Origin: Odontocerum albicorne
Taxonomy: Eukaryota; Arthropoda; Insecta; Trichoptera; Odontoceridae
Reading direction: 5' to 3'
Assembly: GCA_949825065.1 (NCBI GenBank)
Contig: OX463856.1
Coordinates: 12,895,238-12,959,237, forward strand
DNA: 64,000 bases
Position numbers and translations under genes: made by a program. The notes below the pieces were generated by a model that ran no database searches, was not told the DNA's origin, and saw nothing but the letters and a program-made list of their open reading frames with translations. Shown one piece after another: positions 21,470-33,800 of the stretch (the first letter of the stretch is position 1; every line of letters starts with the position of its first letter).

Positions 21470-22780
21470 CAAGTATATTCAAACTGCCATTCCTTATTTT
21501 AAGTTTATCTTGTAAATCCTTTCATAATTTGTTTGAAAATTCTACAATATTCATACTCATTCAAATAATCACATTTATAAAGTTTGTGTGAACTCTTGAA
21601 TGTGGTGTTTTTGTTGCTTTTTTATGATTATGTGCGCTATATTGTGGGATGAACATTTTGGTCTGTCTGGAGTGATAAAGTGTGAGGAGTTTGACTCGCG
21701 TGATGTAAACATATGTAATTAAGTGTCACTGTTTGTCAGGTTGATGAGAATGTGCAATGAAGTTTTACGTTATTAAAAATTGGAAAGAAGCATCGATTTT
21801 TTTCTTCATGCTATACGTCCTCAGGGAGATACAGGCAAAAGCCTAGTTTACTGAGGACACGACAAATGAAAGGCAACAAACCCAGATCCATTAAAATTAT
21901 GTGTCCAAATTAACCTGTTGTTTTTTTCGCAAGTTGTGTATATTTCTTGTCATGTGTTGATGCCTGTCCACATTGTCCTGTTGTGAATATTGTTATTAAA
22001 TTAACAATTTTAACTAGACTGATACTTTTCTTCGGGTGTCATCGGAAATCGAATCTGAGACCTCCAAAAAGTAGTTCAGCGTCTTGTGTGACCACGGAGC
22101 TTATCAATGTGACCATGGAGCCTGTCACAACCTTATAATGAGTACGATGATAAGTTTTATATAAAATTGCGGTATATTTCTTTTGCTTTTGTTTTTTTAT
22201 AAAATTGACCAGTATTTTTATGATCCCTTCGAGTATTAAAAACAATTATAAGTTTTAGTAACTTCTACATAGTTACAGCTGAGAAACTGTACCGAATTAA
22301 ACGTTTGATGAGATAAATGCATCATGGTATTTAAGCATCAAGGTTTGTTTTACTTTCAGTATACTCATCTGTTTACGAGTCCGTTGCCGTTGTCTTGGAG
22401 GTGACTTTTACCATTTGTGGCACAGCTTGTCAACAAGATTCCCAAGTTTCTTTTAATTTCAAGTTCCACTAAGTAACATTCTTTGCAAATCACCACAGTT
22501 TTCGTATCACATGTTTCATATTTCTGACAAGCTTTTGAAATCTGATTTTTTTTTATATCGAAATAAATATTTTGTGGGTCTTAAATAATTTCAAGCACAC
22601 TGTTCATTAAATAACAATTTTCACATTAAAGTCGTTGATATTCTATGATGTTTTAAAATCAAATATTTAACAATATTTCCATCATCGGAAAGGCAAATCT
22701 GCATTATATTTTCACTTCATCAGACTTCATGTAGAATATTCATTCTTCAATCTTCTCCAAGTTCTTTTTAATTTACTTGT
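21470..22780. other. Intron, nothing recognised
   Basis: AT-rich. Short open frames at 21947-22138 and 22039-22245 have no known motif. Confidence 0.55.
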
Positions 22781-22781
22781 T

Positions 22782-22912
22782 CATGACTAACACAATAATA
22801 AATACCAATAGATCATGACCAACACAATAATAAATACCAATAGATCATGCCCAACACAATAATAAATACCAATAGACCATGACCAACACAATAATAAATA
22901 CCAATAGATCAC
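22782..22912 (+). repeat. 32-bp tandem repeat, 4 copies
   Basis: Unit CATGACCAACACAATAATAA plus 12 bp (ATACCAATAGAT), four copies with one or two substitutions each. Confidence 0.9.
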
Positions 22913-23199
22913 CTAAACGTGGTTTATATTTGAACTGCTAAAAAAGTAGCTCACAAGTGCGTCTTAGTAATTCTAGTGTTATTTAAGATATATGGAAGAC
23001 ACATATATTTAGAACAGAGTAATGATAAGGAATCATAAGTGAATTATTTATCTAACTTTTCCCCGTGTCTTAAATGTTTGATCTGTGCAATGTTTGGGTT
23101 AATATCTCGATTTTTCTGTCATATTTATGACTTTGGATGCAAAATCCAGAGGCTTGTTATTAAAAACCTAGAGGTTATTTTAAAAGATCTTTCTGTTAA

Positions 23200-23350
23200 G
23201 CATCTCGCTCTTCTTCTTCTTCTTGGCACTATCCCAACTCATTGCCTAGGTAGGCTGTTGGGGTCGGCTCTTCTCGTTCTCAGGCTGTACATTCTTCGGT
23301 TCTGGGTGTCGCTTTAAACTAGGCCGTTCTTTGGTCTTCCTCTGGACGGC
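23200..23350 (-). repeat. LINE 3'-end repeat with GAA tail (family G, copy 1)
   Basis: Minus orientation. Shares more than 100 bp with 45670-45805 (AATGAGTTGGGA, GCCGACCCCAACAGCCTAC) and ends in a GAAGAAGAAGAAGA-type tail. Such a tail fits RTE-type LINEs; no coding part is recognisable. Confidence 0.6.
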
Positions 23351-24829
23351 TGTGTTAAGCATCTCGCTGTTAAATTCGAAGTTTATTTATTTAAATTTTA
23401 TTTTTCATTCAATAAGGTTTAACTCAACATCATATGAAATCTTTAGTAAAAAAGAAACAAATGCTCGTAAAAGTCTTCATAATAATAATAAAAAAAGACA
23501 ATTTTTATAGCATCTCGAAGAGGGCAAGCTTTGACCACTATTAGTAAGAGATTATTCGTGGACAACATCTAAACACCCTTTTAATTTCTGTCGGGTTTTA
23601 TCCTCCTTTTGGAAGAAACTTGATAAAAGCGATATTGCACTTTTGACGTTTCAGAATATAACGAAACAACACGTTCTCTATCGCCTCCAGTTGACGTACT
23701 AGAACTTGTTCAGGCTTGAAACTTTTGGACCATAACAATAGAAAAAAATATACTCATACATGACTGAATGATGGCTACAAATTTGTAGCTTAAATGGTGC
23801 TGTTTAGTAAAAAAACGTATATGTGAAAAGAGCTTGGTTAGCGAATTTACAACAAACACTTTATAAGGGCTACTATCATAAATACTACATTATAAACTTG
23901 ATTTTATGAGTTGGATTTCCGTTGGTGTCCAGATTTTTAAAGGAATGTAACATATTCTCACAAAAGGCAGTTTAAACATATTTCTAGTTAATTGAAAAAA
24001 AATACTTACTACACGGCAATTAGCCTGTCAGGTTATGACGTTTATAACCATATTGTGATACAGAACAGTCATAACTTCAGTTGTACAAGCTATTTCGGAG
24101 GGTCATCACAAGATGCTAAAAATAAAAATAAATCAGAAACAATGGAAAGAAGAAAAAAACCAACCAGGGGAGAAAAGATTTTAATGCTATTAAAAGACAA
24201 TGCATCCATCATTGATTTTAATAAACGTCATCGTACGAGTATATTCATATTATCTGGTTCCCGCAAACAGTGCTTAAAACGTTGTTCAAATCATTGGTTT
24301 ATAGTAAACTAGAAAGCATTGCTAGCATTTGGAACCCACTGGGGGTAAAGAGCTCACTTATGGTGGAGAAGGTACAGAAAAAAATATATACGATATCTCT
24401 ATGTGACTGAGTTTGGTGTCTATCCATGGTTTTATCCTACTCAGTTTTGGCTGGACAAGCTTGAGTATAACTCTTCGGGCGTAAGAAGAAATCTTCGTAT
24501 CCTGGTAAACATTGTCAGATTCGTTTGAGAAGTTATGAGCTGTCCAGCATAACTAGAAAGATTACCATTAAATGTTCCCAACAATTACACTTGACTGCGC
24601 CGGCATGAGCTGTTCTCAATCACATACGCAAGAACGGTTCTCCCAGTCATCATGCATCTTAGAAGGGTCTTAACTATTTTTATATATATCATATCACATT
24701 TTTAAAAATAAGATTTTTTTTTCTAAAACTTGGTATTTCAGAAAGCAATAAACTTAGTTAAGTTACTTTTGAATTGTATTTTTTAATATGTTAATTATTT
24801 TTGTAATTAAAACTTTGTATGTGTTATGA
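23351..24829. other. Intron, one unrecognised open frame
   Basis: AT-rich. A 106-codon frame at 23992-24312 (+) contains KKPTRGEKILMLLKDN but matches no family I know and has no splice context. Nothing else seen. Confidence 0.4.
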
Positions 24830-25350
24830 CGTTTAACAATATGGATAGGATTTCGAAGGCGACTGGATTCAGCGTCACAACAAAATGCCGCCTGATTAAC
24901 GCATGTGTCATCCCGATCCTCCTGTACGGCTGTGAATCTTGGCATATCACCAAGGACTAAGAGCGCAAGATACCTAGTTTTGAAAACAGGTGTCTCAGGA
25001 GGATATTGGGAATCAGGTGGTATGACCATATAACAAACGACGCTATACGCCGGCGCATCCGGCAGGGGTCTGTCGTCCCTGTAATTTGGGAGAGGCGATG
25101 GTCCTGGCTGGGACATGTTCTAAGAATGTCCGATGATAGTTGGCTGAGGAGAGCACTGTTTTTTTCTGTCCATTGAGGTCCCGACGGCCTGGAAGACCCT
25201 CTATCACGGTATACCGTTCCGATGACAAGGAAGTCAGAGCGTTAGGAATGTCGTGGAGGGAGATTACCAACACCGCCCAAAACCGCTCTGAATGGAGAAG
25301 ACTGGGGTGCCTCTCTATGCTACCTTATGGAGCTTTAAAATAAGGGTGAA
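24830..25350 (+). pseudogene. RTE-like LINE C-terminal fragment
   Basis: Near-continuous reading with few stops: KCRLINACVIPILLYGCESW, ENRCLRRILGIRWYDHITND, IWERRWSWLGHVLRMSDDSW, then RLGMSWREITNTAQNRSEWR. This is the post-RT domain of RTE-like LINEs. At least one stop (TAA at about 24958) and a frame shift near 25170 break it. RT catalytic motifs lie upstream and are missing. Confidence 0.75.
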
Positions 25351-26020
25351 ATGAAATTGAATTTAATGTGTTATGATTGAGTTAAGCCGGTATTGTGAGT
25401 TAATAAATATCGTCATTTCCGATCCGGCCCATTTAAATGTGGCCCACCTCTCAGTAAGTTTGGGAAACTCTGGTGTAGATTATGCTAAACAACTTAGCTA
25501 TTCCCGAAATCGTGCAACTGTGAGAGTACTTTATAACTTTGCACGGAACTGAGTGCACTATTCAAAGACGATTAGCGAAATAAGGTACTGCTAGTGCGCA
25601 CCACTTGGATGTACTGCAACATAAGTAAATTTTTGTTGGCAGTGATATGCAGTGCTATCTGAACCATTGGACTTGTAGTGCTGTAGCCCTAGGGCGCCAT
25701 ATACTTAATAACTTTTTATTCACATATTTCGTTTTTCTGATAGCATTTTCTTTAATGCTGATGAAATTGCCTTTTTATAGAATTATCAATGTTTATCTGA
25801 ATTATTTATTTACGTATTTTTTCTTAATTCGTTTTTATCTTAATTCCTTATAAAAACGACTCTCATTCTGGGAAAAGAGTTCGTCTGGTCAAAATAATTA
25901 CTCATCTCTTCAGGTGCAGTAGTATTGTCAACACATGTGACAGCGAACACGTTAAATGTCCACTCCAGTTGTCGCAAACTCGAAGATGTGATTTATGTGG
26001 CCGAAGACAATGTTATTGTA
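25351..26020. other. Intron, nothing recognised
   Basis: No motif-bearing ORF or repeat identified. Confidence 0.5.
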
Positions 26021-26021
26021 T

Positions 26022-26067
26022 CGCCAGGTTGTTCTGTATACACTGTTGTATACAGTACAACCTGGCG
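26022..26067. repeat. 46-bp near-perfect palindrome
   Basis: CGCCAGGTTGTTCTGTATAC and its near-exact reverse complement flank a few central bases. As RNA it would be a 20-bp hairpin. Confidence 0.8.
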
Positions 26068-26114
26068 GACTTACTGCCATGTATCAATCTATTTCAACCA
26101 ACAAAAAATATGCT

Positions 26115-26240
26115 ATAGAAGCCTTAAGTGAAAACCAGACTGGATTTTTTTTTTTTTAAATCTGGGTTCCTACGGGATTTAAAACCGCAACCTCCAAGCT
26201 GGGAGACAGGCGTCTTACCAACTAGGCTACGAAGGTCGTA
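26115..26240 (-). mobile_element. tRNA-derived SINE, family A
   Basis: Minus strand: TAGCCTAGTTGGTAAGACGC (A-box) and the GGTTTTAAATCCCGT B-box region, then a T-rich link and CCAGTCTGGTTTTCACTTAAGG. Truncated after the body. Confidence 0.75.
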
Positions 26241-26325
26241 TTATCTCCCAGCCACACTCTTTTATATATCAGAATCACCAATTTTGATAAGCTAAAGGGT
26301 ACCCATACGAATGGATGAATGAAAA
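26235..26325 (+). repeat. Dispersed repeat, family C 3' part
   Basis: TCTCCCAGCCACACTC, ATATCAGAATCACCAA and CCATACGAATGGATGAATGA recur at 27940-28085, 42005-42130 and 62640-62800. It abuts the family A SINE in reverse. Confidence 0.65.
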
Positions 26326-26329
26326 ATGT

Positions 26330-27250
26330 TCGCTTTATTAAATAAAGTAACCGTTTGATATCCTGCAACTGATGTAAATTATTTAACACAAATGCATTAA
26401 AAATAAAATTCTCAAATAATGGAACACGACAACAAGCACTCGGAGAATACATTTCTTCCCGTTCATTTCACGTTCAGAGAGAAGAGAGAAACGCGGCTAG
26501 ATCTGTCATAACTCCTCGTTTAGTCCGGATGAGCGCAGAGAAATATTGCATTCGTTACTTAAATGTGACTTTTTATGTTTTTCATAACACAAACTTCACA
26601 ATGGGTGTATCTGCGCCATCTTTCTCCTCCTTCAACTTTATTACTTACCATTGACCGAGTAAACTTTCCACTGTAAAGGTGTTATTATTATATTTTGTCT
26701 CTGATTATACGTATATTTTATCTTCCTTTTATTTTTGAATTTCGAGAAAGCTTATTTCCACTGAGGCACTTCAAATATATTTGATTTATTTTATGTTTCT
26801 TATTTCCAGTGAGATATAAGATACTTTAATTGACTTTATAATATTTCCTATATTTTTGGACCCCGCGAAACATGAACACTGGAAGCTTTAATTATTCTAG
26901 TACCGGCAATAGCCATGCTTTCCGAGTAAAAATTTTTTTTTTTTAATTTTCAGACTTTAAAGCAGTCACAATTACGTGCATAATGGACCCCCTCCATATA
27001 CGGGCGGCCTTACTTCCGACTTAATACTCGTAACAACAAAAATATTTTTTTTATCATGAAATTTTATTAAAATGTTCTTAAAAGATAAATAAATATCTCG
27101 AAAAAAAACAACAATTCAAAAAATAATTCGTTCACTGAAAAAAAATATCTTAAAAATCATCGATTTTTCGGCCCATGAAATGAGAATGCCCCCTAAAGTA
27201 ATCTCTAGGATAGTTTGGTTAAGTCAAACGAATGAAGACTTACAAAATAA
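26330..27250. other. Intron, nothing recognised
   Basis: AT-rich with several long A or T runs (26930-27130). No gene. Confidence 0.55.
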
Positions 27251-27450
27251 ACATGCAGTGTAAATGTGAGTGAAAGGCGTTGTAGAGAAAGATTATGTGG
27301 TTGGAACAAGTGAATTATATTTTGTTAGAAGAAAGACTATAAGAACTGTATGAAGAGACGAAATATATATGTCGAAAAAGGAAAGTTTGGCGCTCAATCC
27401 TTTCTGCCTACTCCAAGATAGAAACGGCATGACGGTATGTATGTTTGGGA
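27250..27450 (+). pseudogene. LINE 3' end (tail family T)
   Basis: The broken C-terminal text is followed by the family T tail (CCTTTCTGCCTACTCC ... GGCATGACGGTATGTATG). Coding part very short and decayed. Confidence 0.5.
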
Positions 27451-27779
27451 TGAGGGTCCATGTGGGTAGAAAAAACTTACTTAATCAAGTATAATACAGG
27501 TAGCATGTTATGAACAAACGGAATAATCTACTCACGAAGCCTTTCGTTGTTGGTATGTTTACCCTTAATAATTTTCATACCGTTTGAGAAATCTGCCTGA
27601 AAATTTTAATTAAGATTCTTATGGGTTCATCACTAAAGAAATTAAAATTTCAAATAGTATATTTAATGAAATGTTCTACATGAAAACTCGATAAAATTTT
27701 ATATTTTAATGTTTTTGGGTCCAAGTACGAGTATATATTGTATAATTTTTTTGTATCCATGTGTATATAAAAAAATTCT

Positions 27780-28085
27780 GTGGCCAAGAGGTGACATTTT
27801 TTATTCCACCCAGTGGTTATAGGCTTGATTCCCCATGGTACTCAAAAAGAGGTTGTCAGCTTGGTAGAAGAAAGAGTTCGTCTGGTAACAATACTCGAAC
27901 ACACCGACGGCAGTGTTGCCAACATGTTCAATGACTAACCGCAAATTCTGTGCCTACACCAAAGGTTCTTAACCTGAAGGCTCAATTACTGGGCCCGATG
28001 ACAATATTATCTCTCGGCTATGCTCTTCAATGTTTCCAAAACACTGATTCGGATATATTGAAGGATACCGTACGAAAAAAATGTA
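27780..28085 (+). mobile_element. SINE, family C
   Basis: A degenerate tRNA-like head (GTGGCCAAGAGG ... GGCTTGATTCCCC) is followed by GTTCTTAACCTGAAGGCTCA and ATGTTTCCAAAACACTGATT ... ACCGTACGAA. The same order occurs at 62488-62800; the 3' part alone is at 26235 and 42005. Confidence 0.55.
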
Positions 28086-28159
28086 ATTCATTTAGATATA
28101 AAGTGTTAAAACTATTTACACGGTGGATATTATTTGAAAAAATAGTTTATACAATAATA

Positions 28160-28240
28160 ATGTATTGTTTATAATTAAAGCATTGACATTGTGGAGGTTT
28201 AAAGACATTGTAATTTGTTTTATCAAATAAAAGTGGAATA
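28160..28240 (+). mobile_element. Inverted-repeat element fragment (copy c)
   Basis: Left arm only: AAAGCATTGACATTGTGGAG, GACATTGTAATTTGTTTTAT and AAAGTGGAATA. The rest is lost. Confidence 0.65.
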
Positions 28241-29010
28241 TTTTTCTCTGTATTTATTTTACACAATGTAAAGGTTAGGGTTTCTTTTTCTCTCTTATAA
28301 TCGAATATTCGAATATCTTATCTCCTCCAGTCCTTCTGGGAATAAATATATTTGACGCTCCTCTACGAAGTGACCTACAGTCTGGATCATGGATACCACA
28401 TGAGCACAAAGAGAAATCGATGAAACCCCACCAATGAAAGGCATGGGTAGGATAATTCTTGGTATATTACAATCTTTATATCAGGTCAACTTCTTAAATA
28501 AGTACGTTAGGACCACTCACAGGGTAAAGATTTCCGATCCAGAACTGATTACACTGTTACGTCTAGCTATCTGGTGAGCTCACATTCCTCTTAGCCAATT
28601 GTTGTCCCTCACCTCTCAGTCAAAAAGGTCGCCAGTGTCTAAGAAAAGTTGTAGTAGGGTGGGAAACATCTACGGGCAAAGAAAACGTACCATTTAGATA
28701 CGGTATCAGTACACACGGCGGGTGGTAATAGGTGTGGTCTGAAAAACATCTTTCTTCCCCCAGTCCGATTTCTCTTCTTTACTCTGGGGTGATATCTATT
28801 CAGAGGATCATACAAGATAAGCTCAGATCGTTTTAAAGTACTTGATTAATCTTGTTTCTTTTATGAAACATATATTTTGTTTTGCTTTGTGTTGCTATCA
28901 ATAAACTTGATTATTGTTGATATTTGTTTCATGAATAAATGCAGCAATTTCTAGAATCAAAATTTTGAGTATCTTAAAGTATTTTAACATTATCTTATGG
29001 AATCCGTACC
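28241..29010. other. Intron, nothing recognised
   Basis: No motif-bearing ORF; no repeat shared within the window recognised. Confidence 0.45.
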
Positions 29011-29014
29011 TTTT

Positions 29015-29720
29015 TAACTCTTCTTCTTCTTCTTCAGCCGTTTTGGATCCATCCCTGGATATAGGCCTCCCCTTCGGTCTTCCACAACTCCCTATCTCGG
29101 GCACACTGCATCCACCTCACCCCTGCGGCCCGTTTTATATCGTCCAACCATCTAGCCTGTGGTCTCCCCACACCTCTCTTGCCCATTCTAGACTGCCATT
29201 CCAGAACCTTTTTCGTCCATCGAGAGTCAGAGCATCTGGTAATATGCCCTACCCAGCTCCATTTTAAGGCAGCTGCTCTCTTAACTACGTTCGTGACTTT
29301 GGTTCTTTCTCTTATCCATTTGTTGGTCTTCCTATCTCGCAATGAAACTGCCAGCATCCTCTTCTCTATGGCTCCCTGTGTCACTAATAGTTTTTGCGTT
29401 GTTCGCTTTGTTAGGACAGAGGATTCAGATTCCATATGTGAGGATCGGTAAGATGCTGATTCCAGATTCCATATATGAGGATCGGTAAGATGCATGAATC
29501 CAAGACTCTCTTTGTTAAATGATTGGGGTGTTTTTAATATTTCAGGATGTAAGAGAGTTTACCAAACGCCGCCCAGGCAAGACCATGTCTATGCTCTAAA
29601 ACAGCCTCTTGATTATCTTTTTCCAGCTTTACAGTGCGTCCTAGGTACACTTAACTTGTAACTCTCTCTCCTTTTTAACTCCGTCACCTGAATTATGTTC
29701 CTACGTTTTTTTACGTAGTC
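29015..29720 (-). pseudogene. RTE-like LINE 3' region with GAA tail
   Basis: Minus strand: VYLGRTVKLEKDNQEAVLEH and AWAAFGKLSYILK (29500-29720), then TTQKLLVTQGAIEKRML, LRDRKTNKWIRERTKVTNVV, KWSWVGHITRCSDSRW, GRPQARWLDDIKRAAG and the usual end GEAYIQGWIQNG, followed by GAAGAAGAAGAAGA. The last 153 codons are one open frame (29495-29034). A 30-bp duplication around 29440-29490 breaks the join. Same subfamily as 46060-46720. Confidence 0.8.
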
Positions 29721-29899
29721 AATAGTAAGGGGCAAACTGTAGCATATCACTGTAATATGGAACTCTAACTAAAGGTTGTATATTGGTTTAGTTGAGGTGG
29801 TTCAGTGGGGATTTTTGAGGTATCTGTGTCATGGAAAAAGCTGCGCTTAGTTTTCTTGGATCATACAGTGATACGTAGTCTATTTTAAACTTCCTAGAT

Positions 29900-30610
29900 A
29901 AAGTAATTTGTTTTATCAAACACTGTTTATTCCACTCTTTTGTAACGGTATAACCCTATCGGTTTCAAGGATTTCACTTTATCGTCAGGGTAACACAAAC
30001 AAGACTGATTTCTGTTTGAACTGGTACCTCCTAGAAATTTCTAGGGCAGTGCATCGAGGTGAGTACCTGGCAAACACATATATCCCAAAAATCTCCCCGC
30101 TGCTGGCCGAGATCGTCTCATCCATTCACTCCCCCCTCCCTTCCACCTCCCTTCCCCCTCCCGTTCACCTCCCTTCAACCTCCATTCCACCTCCATTCCA
30201 CCTCCATTCCACCTCCCTTCCCCCTCCCTTCCACCTCCCTTCCACCACCCTTCCACCTCCCTTCCACCTCCCTTCCACCTCCCTTCCACCTCCCTTCCAC
30301 CTCCCTTCCACCTCCCTTCCACCTCCCTTCCCCCTCCCTTCCCTTCCCTTCCCTTCCACCTCCCTTCCACTTCCCTTCCCCTCCCTTCACCAGAAGTACC
30401 CACAACCCGAATGTTAATCGTTAGAAACGTGTATCTCGGTACCAGATCAAACAGAATTCAGTCTTATTTGTGCTCCCCTGAAGATGAGGTGAAAGCCTTG
30501 AAACCGGTTGGGTTATACCATTACAAGAAATTGGAATAAACAGTGTTTGTTAAAACAAATTACAATGTCTTTAAACCTCCACAATGTTAATGCGTTAACT
30601 ATAAATAATA
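29900..30610. mobile_element. Inverted-repeat element (copy d) with an internal minisatellite
   Basis: Left arm 29900-30034 (CAAACACTGTTTATTCCACT ... GGTATAACCCTATCGG ... CAAACAAGACTGATTTCTGT) and right arm about 30440-30610 in inverted order (CAGTCTTATTTGTGCTCCCC ... GAAACCGGTTGGGTTATACC ... AAACCTCCACAATGTTAATG). Between the arms sits a polypyrimidine 10-bp repeat. It has longer arms than the other copies. Confidence 0.8.
30121..30390 (+). repeat. Polypyrimidine minisatellite, 10-bp unit
   Basis: About 27 units of CCTTCCACCT and variants; one strand almost pure C/T (over 95%). Open frames on both strands here are artefacts of composition. It lies exactly between the arms of inverted-repeat copy d. 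Confidence 0.95.
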
Positions 30611-32625
30611 TATAAAATAAAATATAATTCCTAGATATAATTTTGATCCTGTATTCTTTACACAGTCTTGTGGTGTCACTTGGGACACTGAGATGTGTCG
30701 ATTTAAGTGTTCCTTTTCACTTTTTTAGAAGACAATTATGAGAGTAAAATGTGATAGTTGACACGGGTTTGGATATATTTAGTTGAACATTCAGAGTTTA
30801 GGAGAAGACTGAATTGACTGAAGGAGTGATTTATTTTTCCCACATATTTTGTATAATTTTTAACATGTTCCCTGACCAACCGACATGACAAAACTGGGCA
30901 TAAGATGTACACTAGTAATTGGGATTTTAATCTTATGTATTATTTATAAATGATAAATTTTGTGTGAACATCTTGATTCATTTCCTACAAGTTTCTTTTA
31001 AACAAAAGAATAAGAAGTAAACGATTGATCATTGAATAAAGTGAAGCAGAAACTGGGTTTAAAATAATCAGATTCTTTAATAAATCCAAGAGTTTTGTAA
31101 AATATTTCCCTATCGTGAGGTTTAACGTTATGGAGTCTCTACCTTTTTTAATCTAGTTACCTTAATGATCTATGTGTCACACTTTCTGCTGAAAACTTTC
31201 TTATATTTTGTTCTGAAAGTGTTCATAATATTTGAAACTTTTGTCATCAAAGATAAACGACTCACGTAATAGCCATGTCAACTCCTTCTGCATACACGGT
31301 TTTGTCAAATGCGAAGTTGTGCTTTTAATAAATCACTGTACTTGATTTTTTTTGTTGTTGTTCTGGGGCTGAAAGAGGGTTCAGTACATTTTTTATCTTT
31401 CTAGAGGGCACCCGTTTGTGGCGTATTTTATTTTGATCTTCCTGCTGGAAACACGTAGCGTAATATACAATTAACGGACCGGACTTAGAAATAAATGACT
31501 GAATATGTATAATCGAATTGTTGATTGATTTTCATTTAAATTTTGTAGATTATTTGAAATAAATACACCATGAAACAGCCTTCTTAAAAAAACGAAAACC
31601 TTCTTTTTATATTTTTTACTGAAAAATTATCAAGGCGTCCTTGGGATCTTTTCTTATATTTTTTTAAATACATGTGAAGAATTTAAATTCATTTTTTTTG
31701 TGGGACTCTAAACTTTATTCTGAAATTTTAAAAAAGTATTCAAAATACGACATTTAAAGTCTCGCAACTGAATTATCTAGTAAAAATACATACTTAGGAC
31801 AATCTTGGAGCAAATACATTGAAGATGTAGCTAAAGTTTGAAGATATAAAAACAAAAATAAGGTTAAACCCTTGTTTTGTCAACGAATACAATTTTCCAT
31901 ATGGTAAGGCATATGGGATATGACCCAGACAACGCTATTTAGACTACATAAGCTAAACCAAAGAGAGAGAAAGGCACAAGATTGTCCTTAATGGAGAGAC
32001 ATCGTTCTGTACAATAACCAGAAGTGAGTAAAAATAATTTTGCTGAAAATTGCAAAACCTAGATGAATATCCAAGGTAAAATAAAATACCCACAAAGTCT
32101 TGATTCTATAAAAGAAAACGAATTATTGCTGTCAGATGTGGGGCGAGAGGAGAATATTGTCTAATAGAAAGTCGGCTTAATAAAATTATAATCATGGATA
32201 GTTTTACATGCGCGTGTGACATGTGAAAGGAAACTCGTGACAACATTTTCTTTGAGCGTCATGTATGCGCAATACATGATCTGTACACAAATACTGGGTG
32301 GCTAAAAATTTACTTTATTACTTATATCGACCAGTATTTTGGTTTGGTTCAATTTTGATTGTTTATATTTATTTCAAGTAGTTTGAATTTAGTAAAATTG
32401 TTGTAGAGTCATCGTTGCTCTAATCCAGTTAAAAAGCAAAGCTGTGCTGTGGAATTTGTATTTTTCTTTAAGTGAGTAATCCCTTGTACACCAGCAAAAT
32501 TACCGGCCACTGAAGTGAGACGATCAAAGCTCACCGGAATGCTACAGCGTACGTTATAATACAACAACGCGTAATTATTAAAATGAATTACGAAAATATG
32601 CCTTCAATTGGGGTGATCTTTTTTT
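30611..32625. other. Intron, nothing recognised
   Basis: AT-rich stretch of 2 kb. Possible highly decayed element remnants near 31370-31460 and 31900-32170, but none that I can assign. Confidence 0.5.
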
Positions 32626-32631
32626 TTATGT

Positions 32632-32800
32632 AGAATTGATATGACCGAAGTCAAAAGTATTCTTATGCCGTCGAATACTAGACGGAAAAGGTACATGTAT
32701 CGTTCGAGGGAAGTAGCACAGTGCGGGGTTTGAACTGACGACCTTCAGCACGGAAGTCCAGTGCGTTATCGCGTAACCATGCATCGCAAATTGCGTCCAA
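32632..32800 (-). mobile_element. tRNA-derived SINE, family B
   Basis: Minus strand: ATGCATGGTTACGCGATAAC, the GTGCTGAAGGTCGTCAGTTC head and CAAACCCCGCACTGTGC, then the CGTCTAGTATTCGACGG body. 3' part missing. Confidence 0.7.
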
Positions 32801-33002
32801 TTATTGGCAAGAACCAAATGCCTTTTCGACAAAGCATTACTTTTACTAAGAACGCGACACCTTGATAGAAATAATATGACCAGGCCACGATAATTATGCA
32901 GGTTTGGTAGAGAATATTCAAAACGTGCCTTAAAGTGAAGTCGAAGAATCGACAACGTCTAGAAGAAGACGTTCACAGCAATTAGAATTTTCGTAGTCGT
33001 CT

Positions 33003-33160
33003 TTGCAGAAAATATGACCATAGTCATAGATATACTTTTACTCCGAATACTAGACGGATAACATACCTGTCATTCGACGGGAGTAGCACAGCGCAGGGTT
33101 CGAACTGGCGATCTTCCACACTGAAGTCCAGAGCGCTACCGAGTGGCTAAGCACCTCTTA
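33003..33160 (-). mobile_element. tRNA-derived SINE, family B
   Basis: Minus strand: head with GGTTCGAA-type B-box complement (CAGGGTTCGAACTGGCGATC on +), then GTATTCGGAGT and the ATGACTATGGTCATA body. Lies 200 bp from another copy in the same orientation. Confidence 0.7.
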
Positions 33161-33394
33161 CATAATATTTAATTCACTTAAGAATTTCAGCCTCAATACC
33201 ATACACGCTGTTGATACAGCAATTCTATCCTACTAGTGTCTATTGATATCCGATTTTTTATGGGAATATCATGAGCAATGGATTCCATTTTGACTTCAAT
33301 GGTTATATCATCAAACAAAATAGTCATTGGGACATTGCATTAATTAGCAATCATTTCAATCTCAGAGGGGCAGTATAATATTAAATTTGGTTAG

Positions 33395-33800
33395 GAGGTG
33401 TGAAAGGGTCGTATTTCAGCCAGAACTGTGGTTACAGTGTAGTTATGAACGGTGAACGCTACTGTGTTATGAACGAGAATTTTCTGTCTAATAAATTAGA
33501 TGAACTGAATTTGAAAAACATATTATTTCAACAAAATGTCACATAACACGAGTTACATATGAAATAATGAAGAGATAGTATCAAGACCGATTATTCTTCA
33601 GAATAAGTGACATCGACAGGCCACTGAATTCTCCAGATTTAACCACTGCAGACAGGTGTCTGCGAAGTTATCTTTAAAATATATCCATACCAACATTCTA
33701 AATCAATTAAACAACTAAAGAACAATATTTGCAGAAATTTTTGAAATATTGCGTGAAAACGTTAAGACAATAAATACTCTTGAAAAAGTTTGTATTTATT
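33395..33800 (+). pseudogene. Dead Tc1/mariner-superfamily transposase fragment
   Basis: Frame pieces NGERYCVMNENFLSNKLDEL, NLKNILFQQNVT, DIDRPLNSPDLTTADRCL and SIKQLKNNICRNF match the C-terminal DDE half of an insect IS630/Tc1/mariner-type transposase (usually VNGERY..MI..F..P.L, FQQDGA..H, WP.RSPDLTPLDFFLWG, I.QLK..I). In FQQD the catalytic Asp is Asn, and stops and frameshifts abound. Precise subfamily not determined. Confidence 0.6.

Noticed and set aside
23992..24312. 106-codon open frame
   Set aside because: No recognised family, no splice context, and the AT-rich sequence produces such frames by chance; kept only as a note.
30041..30424. Gly/Glu-rich and Pro/Ser-rich open frames on both strands
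   Set aside because: Translation of a polypyrimidine minisatellite; composition alone keeps the frames open.
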